From contig NZ_DGUZ01000022.1 in NCBI RefSeq assembly GCF_002394865.1, positions 1 through 64,000 on the forward strand: DNA of 64,000 nt, written 5' to 3'. Positions within the stretch are counted from its first letter, which is position 1, and each line of letters opens with the position of its first letter. The notes under the pieces are model-generated. The model was not told the DNA's origin and did no database searches. It saw only the letters and a list, made by a program, of their open reading frames with translations. The stretch is from Fibrobacter sp. UBA4297. Lineage in GTDB: Bacteria; Fibrobacterota; Fibrobacteria; Fibrobacterales; Fibrobacteraceae. This document shows positions 47,312-54,224 of the stretch, one piece after another. The translations under genes were made by a program, and so were the position numbers.

Positions 47312-47451
47312 TTCGAGAGTTGTTTCGTTGACAATTTGGGCAAGTTGTTAATCCTGCGGAACCTATTTTCGTTATAAACAGGAAAATGCAACATCGCTTC
47401 GTATGCCGCTTTCGCTTTTTTTTGCAAGGATTTCATTTCCATCTTCGTCAT
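47308..47451 (-). CDS. Small basic protein coupled to GNAT gene
   Basis: 47 residues from ATG 47451 (MTKMEMKSLQKKAKAAYEAM, then FRRINNLPKL). It is highly basic and its stop overlaps the GNAT start as ATGA, so the two are translationally coupled. An antitoxin role is possible but only suggested by order; the basic charge is atypical of an antitoxin that neutralises by direct binding. Confidence 0.55.
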   Translation of the reverse strand: MTKMEMKSLQKKAKAAYEAMLHFPVYNENRFRRINNLPKLSTKQLSK

Positions 47452-47610
47452 ACTATAAATATAAATAAAACAACCAGTTTAAGTCAACTAGCTATATTGC
47501 TTTTGCTGGTCTATTTTGGATTTTTTCTAAAAGGGAACCGTTTTCTGACCATATAATATTGTAAAAAACGTGTTTTTTTTTGCATAAATAGCCAACTTTT
47601 ACACCACTTC

Positions 47611-47998
47611 CTACGTGAAGTTGCAGGATGCATATGCATCTGAAACTGGTGCCGCTGGTACATGGAAGCTGATCGGCTACATTGCTCCGGGTGCTAAGGA
47701 TGCATCAAATGATAAAAAATACTCCACCAATGTTTTTGATTATACCGATGAGTTCACAGGCTCAACGAATAATACGACCATGGTTAACAAACTTACTTCC
47801 AATGCAGATGGATGGAAAGCTGAGGCAAAAACAGCTTTGAACGACTGTGGAATTAAGAGCACTTGGCAGATGAGTTTCAAACAGTCTGGTACTGGTGATG
47901 CTCTTGCTTATACTGCTAAGATTGTCCCGGCTGCAAATAGTGACTCCACGTCTTGCGCGTCTTTGACTGCAAACTTTGGCAACATTGCCCACCAATAA
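47611..47998 (+). pseudogene. Silent pilin cassette 3
   Basis: It begins with the 20-mer CTACGTGAAGTTGCAGGATG and encodes YVKLQDAYASETGAAGTW through IAHQ-stop, with IGYIAPGAKD, VFDYTDEF, KTALNDC and SLTANFGNI. Two cysteines are retained and the frame is open. No leader, helix or ribosome site. It faces the complete pilin gene (opposite orientation), 1.6 kb away, and has its own terminator. Confidence 0.87.
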
Positions 47999-48021
47999 TC
48001 TTTAAAAGATTACAAAACTTC

Positions 48022-48048
48022 AAAAGCTCTCCCATCGGGAGGGCTTTT
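48022..48048 (+). terminator. Terminator of silent cassette 3
   Basis: The stem AAAAGCTCTCCC/GGGAGGGCTTTT, with one wobble, closes an ATC loop. Confidence 0.85.
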
Positions 48049-48068
48049 ACTATATATAACCGATTCCG

Positions 48069-49055
48069 TTATTTATCGGCTTTAGTTGCCAGCGTCTTTT
48101 GCAATTCTAATATTTTTTCTTTAGGCAAATGCGAATATTTTACGATTTCTTCAATGGGTTTGTCATCTGCGAGCATGTCAAGCGCAGTTGCTGTACGCTC
48201 GTTATCACGCCCTTTTTCAAAGCTTTCATCAATAGCATCACTATATGCATAGAGAAAATCTTTCATATTCGCCTGCTTGATTAAGAGTTCATCGCTTGCC
48301 GTATCGCATTCAATTCGCCTTAGAGCATCTTCGAAAGTGGGATTTTCAAATTCCGGCAGCGAACTAGAAGAACCTGCATTCTTCAAAATATAAAGCCAAC
48401 GGTCTTCATCCGTTTTGAGTTTGTCTTTCGGCTTGTCAAACTTGGTAAGGTCTACAATAATATACTTATTTTTTGTAGAAATTGGAATACAACCGTCCTT
48501 ACCGACACTGGACTGATTGTAAAGGCCAACTTCATCTCTATAAACATCCTCCATAAACTGAACAGGGTAATCCATAATCCAAATAGAATAGATTTCTGGT
48601 AATTTGTAGCGGAACCTTTTCTTTTTGGCGTCAGGCATATTCTGAAAGTCTATTTCTTTATTGTAGTCGTTCTTCGCTCGCAACAACAGAAAAGCATTGT
48701 ATATCATCATTCGGTCAATGTAATCGTTCAATTTGAGCTTTTGCATTTCAACATCAATTCGCTTTCCGGCTTTGGTCTTGGCTCCTATATCAAACTTAAC
48801 ACGGTATGGTTCTGGCAAATGAAAAACTTCATCCTGTTGAACGGTATAAGTCAGCGAATGAATCGCATTTTCGCCTTCAAAATGCAGAATTGCGTTCAGA
48901 AAGTTCACGAGCGCATCTTCGCTGTCAAGCAGAGCCCTAAATGCGGGATCGCATCGAGGATCCAGGTATTTTTGCCCCTCAAATTATTTTCTAGCGCTTT
49001 CAACATCATTTATATGGTCATATGTTTCGAATAAGGATTCGTCATCTATATTCAT
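48069..49055 (-). pseudogene. Rpn-family nuclease gene with in-frame stop
   Basis: From ATG 49055 (GGAG 10 bases upstream) the frame reads MNIDDESLFETYDHIND, reaches TAA at codon 24 (48984-48986), then continues in the same frame with FEGQKYLDPRCDPAFRALLD, FLNAILHFEGENAIHSLTY, DIGAKTKAGKRIDVEMQ and a long helical C-terminus. This is the PD-(D/E)XK Rpn family (recombination-promoting nuclease, PF12784), with Asp and E-x-Q of the active site intact. A shorter product from GTG 48908 would lack the first conserved helix. A nonsense mutation is the simplest reading. Confidence 0.82.
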
Positions 49056-49203
49056 TCTAAAATCTCCATTTTTTTGAACGAAGAAACATTCTCCATCCAT
49101 ATAGTTAACACGCTTTTTTGGAGATTTTGGTTCACCTGTTTTTGAAAAAATTTTGTAAAAATAGGTTTAAGCACAAAAAAATTGAAACTGGTTATAATAT
49201 TGC

Positions 49204-49231
49204 AAAAGCCTTCCCGAAAGGGAAGGCTTTT
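49204..49231 (-). terminator. Terminator of the complete pilin gene
   Basis: A perfect 12-bp stem AAAAGCCTTCCC/GGGAAGGCTTTT closes a GAAA loop, 29 bases after the pilin stop. Confidence 0.92.
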
Positions 49232-49259
49232 GAAGTTCTTTATCAACTCAGACAATTGA

Positions 49260-49787
49260 TTATTCGTGACCAATGTTGGTGAAGTTTGCAGTCAAAGACT
49301 TGCAGTTGACGTTATCTTTATTATTGCCCAGGTCCGTGATACTAGCAGTAAAGCTAAGAGATGCTCCATTGCCGGCTTTAGACGACACAATCATCCAATA
49401 GCTACCAATCTTGCAATCGTTCAGAGCTGTTTTGGCAGTAGCTCTCCATCCTTCAGTATTGTCACTAAGTAATCCAACCATGGTTGTTCCATCTTTAGTG
49501 CCGTTTGTGAATGCACCGGTATAATCGAATACCGTAGTTGAGTAGCTGTTTGAGTTAGTCTTGGAACCCGGAGCAATGTAACCGATGTTTGCCCAGTTAC
49601 CAAATGCACCAGTTTCAGCAGCGTGTGCATCCTGCAACTTCACGTAGGTTCCAGCTGCCGGACCAACTTCAGAGGCCTTGGACTTAGCAATCATACCGAA
49701 GAGTTTCGGAACTGCGACTGCGGCGAGGATGCCCATGATAACAATCACGACCATCAATTCAATAAGGGTAAAACCTTGCTTCTTCAT
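49260..49787 (-). CDS. pilA: Type IV pilin, complete (expression) copy
   Basis: 175-residue prepilin. The leader MKKQG is cut before F6; FTLIELMVVIVIMGILAAVA gives the methylated N-terminal helix with Glu at mature position 5. The variable globular domain starts at TYVKLQDA (about residue 47) and ends NIGHE, with two cysteines likely forming a disulfide. AAGGAG lies seven bases before ATG 49787; an upstream frame start at 49814 is not supported. It is the only copy with leader, helix, ribosome site and regulatory region. Three leaderless copies of its variable part lie within 5.2 kb, so it is probably the expression site of a variation system. It is polymerised by a type IV pilus machine not in this window. 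Confidence 0.93.
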   Translation of the reverse strand: MKKQGFTLIELMVVIVIMGILAAVAVPKLFGMIAKSKASEVGPAAGTYVKLQDAHAAETGAFGNWANIGYIAPGSKTNSNSYSTTVFDYTGAFTNGTKDGTTMVGLLSDNTEGWRATAKTALNDCKIGSYWMIVSSKAGNGASLSFTASITDLGNNKDNVNCKSLTANFTNIGHE

Positions 49788-49884
49788 AGTGTGTTCTCCT
49801 TGTTTTTGTGACACATTCTTGTTTTGAGCGTTATTGCTCGTTTACATTCAGTAATATATCCACTTTTTTCCCGAAAAGCAATAC

Positions 49885-49914
49885 TTTTGTCAAACTTTTG
49901 TCACGTTTTTGTCA
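49885..49914. promoter_or_regulatory. Three TTTTGTCA direct repeats upstream of pilA
   Basis: TTTTGTCA occurs at 49885, 49896 and 49907, exactly 11 bases apart, about 100 bases before the pilin start (TGACAAAA on the pilin strand). One-turn spacing suggests a bound regulator on one DNA face. A TATATT word at about 49854-49859 could be a -10 element. Confidence 0.55.
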
Positions 49915-50037
49915 TGACTCAGTATATTCCAACTTAAAAGTGCCGTTTTTCGTAAAATTTCGCAAATATTAACCAAACTTTCCGATGAACTATATATAGA
50001 TAATTTTTTACGAAAAAGGGATTTTCATCTGTTTTTT

Positions 50038-50085
50038 ATATTCCAATTTGGAATATATCAACCGGAGGTGTGACGACCGTCACAC
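50038..50085. promoter_or_regulatory. Palindromes upstream of pilA, one CRP-like
   Basis: 50068-50085 is GTGTGACGACCGTCACAC, containing TGTGA-N6-TCACA, a perfect match to the CRP/FNR-family consensus. 50038-50056 is the palindrome ATATTCCAATTTGGAATAT. Both lie about 250-300 bases before the pilin start in a 356-base gap with no gene. Confidence 0.6.
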
Positions 50086-50143
50086 TGTTTTCAGCCCTGT
50101 TTGTTTAAAATTCTTTACTTTCAAAGATAATTATCACTAAAAA

Positions 50144-51478
50144 CTAAAATTCTTCCAACATAAAAGGCAGCAAATACAGCGGTTTTAACAGCAATTGTCC
50201 CACATGAGCAACATCCTTTTGAGAAAACAGATATTCCTTGTATATTTTTTTAGAATATTTGTTTACAAAGTTTTCAATAGATTCGTGGTTTCGTGTAGCA
50301 GAAGACTTAATTTCCAGAGGAATAATTTTGTTTCCTTTAGAAAGCAAAAAATCTATTTCAAAATGATGGGAACTGTTTTCTTTCAACCAGGTATGGTAAT
50401 AAAGTTCTTTGCCACTAGCGGTAATAATTTGGGCTGCAACATTTTCATACAGATAACCAAGATCAGCATCCAATTTGTCGCTTAAGAGTTTTGCATATAT
50501 TTCATTAGCTTGTTTCGAATCGTCGAACATCAAAGAAATAAACAACCCGGTATCAGACGCGTACAGCTTAAATCGCTCCAAGTCTTTTGTCTGAGCAAGG
50601 GCCGAATCGGGATTAGAAACATGATAACAACAAAGAACAGTCTTTGAATCCAATAATTCAAAGAAACGACTTTCATCTTTTGCGGTTTGCCGTTTTCCAA
50701 TCGCAGAAGATAGGACAAAATGTTTCTTTTTTAAGGCTAATTGGCTAGGAATTGCCTTATAAATATTAGACAATCGACCTGTCGGATCAATTTTTTTCAA
50801 ATCCTCAAAATACAGATTTAATATTTTTCTTTTTACATTATCGATATATTCAAAATTTTCTTTTTGAATATACGCTTCTACGGCCTGGGGCATACCGCCT
50901 ACAGCCATATAAAGCCTAAAATCTCGCATTAAACTTCTGTTTGTTGAGTTTCCAATAGCCGTATTCGCCTTATAAATCTCTCGGATGGTATTCGGGTCCT
51001 TCCCTATAGCCCACATGAATTCCTCATAATCCATGGGATACACACTTATCCGATGTTCTTCTGAGGGGATTACAATCCCTTGAACATTTTTCTTTATAGA
51101 AATGAGTGATCCAGTTTCAATATAATCGTAACGACCATCCTTTACCAAGAACTTGATAGCCTGCCGAACTTTGGGTTGCAGCTGGATTTCATCAAAAATA
51201 ATGACAGATTTTCGTTCCTTGAGGGATATTCCCGATTCAGCCTGAAGTCGCAAGAAAAAAACATCCAACTTCGCTATATCTTTGAAAACATCAAGCATTT
51301 CCTCCGTTATATTTGCAAAATTCACTACAATATAGGAGTCATACTCATTTTTCGCAAATTCCTCAGCAATGGTACTTTTTCCCACACGACGGGCTCCTTC
51401 CAACAAGCAAGCGTACCGTCCCGAATAAGACTTTTTCCATTCCAGCAACTTATCGTAAACCTTACGTTTGAACAACAC
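50144..51478 (-). CDS. AAA ATPase with DUF4143 domain
   Basis: 444 residues. The N-terminal AAA_14 ATPase has Walker A GARRVGKST at 28-36 and Walker B VIIFDEIQ at about 95; sensor ETGSL follows. The C-terminal DUF4143 region has YASDTGLF and a PD-(D/E)XK-like IDFLLSKGNKIIPLEIKSS. These proteins are common in host-associated bacteria and of unknown role. GTG start at 51478 with AGAGG seven bases upstream. It stands alone. Confidence 0.88.
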   Translation of the reverse strand: MLFKRKVYDKLLEWKKSYSGRYACLLEGARRVGKSTIAEEFAKNEYDSYIVVNFANITEEMLDVFKDIAKLDVFFLRLQAESGISLKERKSVIIFDEIQLQPKVRQAIKFLVKDGRYDYIETGSLISIKKNVQGIVIPSEEHRISVYPMDYEEFMWAIGKDPNTIREIYKANTAIGNSTNRSLMRDFRLYMAVGGMPQAVEAYIQKENFEYIDNVKRKILNLYFEDLKKIDPTGRLSNIYKAIPSQLALKKKHFVLSSAIGKRQTAKDESRFFELLDSKTVLCCYHVSNPDSALAQTKDLERFKLYASDTGLFISLMFDDSKQANEIYAKLLSDKLDADLGYLYENVAAQIITASGKELYYHTWLKENSSHHFEIDFLLSKGNKIIPLEIKSSATRNHESIENFVNKYSKKIYKEYLFSQKDVAHVGQLLLKPLYLLPFMLEEF

Positions 51479-51719
51479 TTATTCGCCTCTTTGAGAAAAA
51501 TTCCAAAAATTCAATATAAAAATACACCAAAAATTACAAAAATTCAACATAAAACATGGATAAAAATTCCATTTTTTCAACATAGAAATGTTTTTCTGCA
51601 CTTTTCGACATTTTTTCGAGGCTAAAATCGGCCAAATCATACACTTTTTCCGACCTGAATTCAAAAATCCGTGCTAAACAGGAAGTCCACTTCCATTTTA
51701 GCACGGTTATACATATAAA

Positions 51720-51741
51720 AAAGCCTCCCGCAGGAGGCTTT
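51720..51741 (-). terminator. Terminator of the GGDEF-like gene
   Basis: The stem AAAGCCTCC/GGAGGCTTT closes a CGCA loop, with T on the minus-strand side (six A on plus). The rest of the 51479-51764 gap is A+T-rich with no gene seen. Confidence 0.8.
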
Positions 51742-51764
51742 ACAAGACTTAACTGGATTGACGC

Positions 51765-53120
51765 TTACTTCATCACAGAGTTTGCAACGACGACGCGGTT
51801 GCCACCGGCCTGCATTGCCATCTGGAGGGAGGCTTCTGCGGTGTAGATGAGCGAGCCGGCATCATTTGCGTGGGTCGGCATCACGGCAACACCCATGCTG
51901 AGCGTGGTCGCGAGGATCCCTTCGCCGTATGCAATCTGGAGCTGCGAGATTTCGTTGCGGATACGTTCGGCACGGTTTCTCGTGATGTTGAGGTCAGCGC
52001 CCGGCATAATCACGCAGAACACGTCGTCGGAGTAGCGGCACGGGATGTCTTCGCCACGGATGTAGCTCGGCAAGCGCTGTCCAAGTTCCCAGAAGAGCTG
52101 TTCCACGGCATGGCGGCCTTGAGCGTTCTGCACGGCAGGGATAGCATCGGGGTAAAGCATCACAATGCCAATGGGCGACTTGTGGCGCACGGCAGCGGTG
52201 ATTTCACGGCTGAGCGATTCTTCCATATAACGTTTGTTAAAAAGACCGGTCAGCACGTCGCGGATGCTGTGCTGTTCAAAGCGTATGCTGAGGTCCTGGT
52301 TCGCCACGTAAAGTCCAAACGCGGTAGCGACAATGCTCACCTTGGCCTGCCAGTATTCCTTGGTTTCTGTTTCCGGAAGCTTATCGACCTGGAGGGTCAG
52401 GATGCCGAAGTGTTCTTCAAGGCCTTCGATCGGAGCGCAAATGGCGATGCCCTTCGGGCGGTGGTGCAAGTGCGTACAACCGCTAGGGACTTCGGGCGAG
52501 CTGTAGTCGGTCACGACGATGTCGCCGGTATTGAAGCTTGCGCATTCAGCCGGGAGCACGGTTTCGTCGCTGATGACGTTCGGGCCAAAGCGGAAAATCT
52601 GAGAGAGTTCAGTCTGCACGCCGCCGTACATATAAAGTACGCCAGAAGCTTCGGGGAAGAGTTCCGGCAAGAGCTTTTGCATGGCGTCGATGACTTCGGT
52701 AAACGGACGGTTGCGGAGAATTCCGAGCTTAAAGCCGTTCCAGGCTTCGAGCGGGAACCCGACCTTGAGGGCGGCTGCATCGAGTTTCTTGATGGAAGCG
52801 GGCACGGGCTGCTGCTTGAGGGCTTCGGCGGCGGGGATTGCACCCGGCGGGAGCGGGTTCTTCTTTTCTTCTTGGAGGCGAACCGACACGAACTGTGTGT
52901 CCTTGGGCTGCGGCTTGTTCAGCACCTCGTTAAAATCGTTTTCGATGGCTTCAATCTGCCGACTGCAGACGGTATAAAAAACGAAGCCGAGTACTGCGCC
53001 CCAAGCTCCGACAAATATGAACTTCGCCCCGATGGACATGGTTTCTTCGGGGACTACATATGCAGCAATAACGCCCATCAAAAAGGCGACCAACCAAAAG
53101 ATATATTTAACGATATTCAT
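51765..53120 (-). CDS. Membrane protein with GAF-like and degenerate GGDEF domains
   Basis: 451 residues. Two N-terminal membrane helices (about 5-55), a GAF-like sensor part (about 125-285), then a diguanylate-cyclase fold starting DVLTGLFNKRYMEESL. The catalytic GGDEF loop is replaced by RYSDDVF (about 362-368), so cyclase activity is unlikely; it may act as a c-di-GMP or protein-interaction receptor. It has its own terminator and is monocistronic. Confidence 0.85.
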   Translation of the reverse strand: MNIVKYIFWLVAFLMGVIAAYVVPEETMSIGAKFIFVGAWGAVLGFVFYTVCSRQIEAIENDFNEVLNKPQPKDTQFVSVRLQEEKKNPLPPGAIPAAEALKQQPVPASIKKLDAAALKVGFPLEAWNGFKLGILRNRPFTEVIDAMQKLLPELFPEASGVLYMYGGVQTELSQIFRFGPNVISDETVLPAECASFNTGDIVVTDYSSPEVPSGCTHLHHRPKGIAICAPIEGLEEHFGILTLQVDKLPETETKEYWQAKVSIVATAFGLYVANQDLSIRFEQHSIRDVLTGLFNKRYMEESLSREITAAVRHKSPIGIVMLYPDAIPAVQNAQGRHAVEQLFWELGQRLPSYIRGEDIPCRYSDDVFCVIMPGADLNITRNRAERIRNEISQLQIAYGEGILATTLSMGVAVMPTHANDAGSLIYTAEASLQMAMQAGGNRVVVANSVMK

Positions 53121-53251
53121 ACCATAAATAATATTAAAATATTACAGGGCATGGCTGTAAAGAATTTTTAAAACAGCCCCTTAAAAGCGAAGTTTCTCTA
53201 CGATACTCATTGATACAAAAAGGATGGAACTATTAATGTGCGATATAAAAC

Positions 53252-53470
53252 TTAGCCCTTTTGCAAAAACTCTTCGCGAACGAATTCATAGATGTAATCA
53301 GCACTTCGAGCCCGCAATCCCGTACTAGGATCATTTAAAGAATCAAAAATCTTTGACTTATAAACAAAATTGAAAGCAGTTTCCATATCCAAAGAAAACT
53401 CATTCATCAAAGATTGAACATTTTTTTCAACAATCCTCGAAACCAATGATTCGCTTTGAGCCGTAGTCAT
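53252..53470 (-). CDS. Small third protein of cassette 4
   Basis: 72 residues with LVSRIVEKNVQSLMNEFSLD, AFNFVYKSKIFDSLNDPSTGL and YIYEFVREEF, matching position by position the pattern of the third proteins of the 24- and 45-kb cassettes. It starts by TAATG overlap with the DUF3990 stop. Confidence 0.75.
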   Translation of the reverse strand: MTTAQSESLVSRIVEKNVQSLMNEFSLDMETAFNFVYKSKIFDSLNDPSTGLRARSADYIYEFVREEFLQKG

Positions 53471-53943
53471 TACTTAACCCTCCGCAAAAGAGAAACAGCC
53501 TTTTCTGTTAAAAAGCAATATTGACTATTCAAGTCTTTATACTCAAGTTCCTTAGCCAACTCTTCTAACGTACGTAGGCCGTCTTCATACATATTCAGCA
53601 AATAAGCGACTCCATCATCAGCAATCGGACCTACAACAATATCATAGTTATGAGTAAACTTAGCAGAACTACTTCTATTTTTATAAATAAATTCAGCCCA
53701 TTCAACACACACTTTTTCAAATCGTAATAATCTCAATTGATTTGATTGAAAAATACTTTCATCAAATTCATATTCTTGGACAACAGGATTTCCTCCAAAA
53801 ATACGACTACGATTTTTAGCCAACTCATACGCTTGACGTTGGATATCAGTCACATAAAAGCCTCTTCCAAAGTCCTTATAAGGCTTTGTTTTCTTCAAAT
53901 CTATTTCAGAAAAATCGCTATTTGTCCCATGATAAAGAATCAT
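53470..53943 (-). CDS. DUF3990 protein, canonical copy
   Basis: 157 residues with YHGTN at 4-8, KPYKDFGRGFYVTD at about 20-33, WAEFIYKNR, YDIVVGPIADDGVAYLL and LNSQYCFLTEKAVSLL. This copy keeps the Gly in FGRGFY. ATGA overlap with the upstream DUF3791-like gene. As for the others, an ADP-ribosyltransferase-like fold is suggested by the H-G-T and Y motif spacing, not proven. Confidence 0.82.
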   Translation of the reverse strand: MILYHGTNSDFSEIDLKKTKPYKDFGRGFYVTDIQRQAYELAKNRSRIFGGNPVVQEYEFDESIFQSNQLRLLRFEKVCVEWAEFIYKNRSSSAKFTHNYDIVVGPIADDGVAYLLNMYEDGLRTLEELAKELEYKDLNSQYCFLTEKAVSLLRRVK

Positions 53944-54158
53944 CCAATTGTGCCCCCATTATTTTTGCAAACAACAACCAAGTCATTCAATGCATCTTCT
54001 ACAGGAAGAAGGTGTTCCGAAGAATAGCATTCATCGAGAAAACGAACGCCTTTGAAATCACATAAATAACTTGCTGCAGCCTGAAGCGACAATCGAAAAC
54101 GCTTCGCAAAAAGCCGGATGCACATATTCACATATGGGATTTTGTATTTGTCAGCCAT
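53940..54158 (-). CDS. DUF3791-like small protein, cassette 4
   Basis: 72 residues from ATG 54158. SLQAAASYLCDFKGVRFLDE, YSSEHLLPVEDALNDLVVVC and a NNGG end match the first proteins of the other cassettes. It is divergent from the radical SAM gene, 66 bases away. Confidence 0.78.
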   Translation of the reverse strand: MADKYKIPYVNMCIRLFAKRFRLSLQAAASYLCDFKGVRFLDECYSSEHLLPVEDALNDLVVVCKNNGGTIG

Positions 54159-54224
54159 ATCCTGAATATAGATTATCACTCGTAAAAAGACAACCCTTCC
54201 CCATTCTATTCTATATTTACCAAC

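Noticed and set aside
44123..49787. Pilin copies as ordinary decayed duplicates
   Set aside because: All three have open frames, the same 5' boundary and a terminator, and none has partial leader or helix remnants, which random decay would not give. Not fully excluded.
49788..50143. G-quadruplex upstream of pilA, as in Neisseria pilE
   Set aside because: No four G-runs on either strand in this gap.
49788..50143. Sigma-54 promoter of pilA
   Set aside because: I could not find a TGGCAC-N5-TTGC match in the right orientation and distance.
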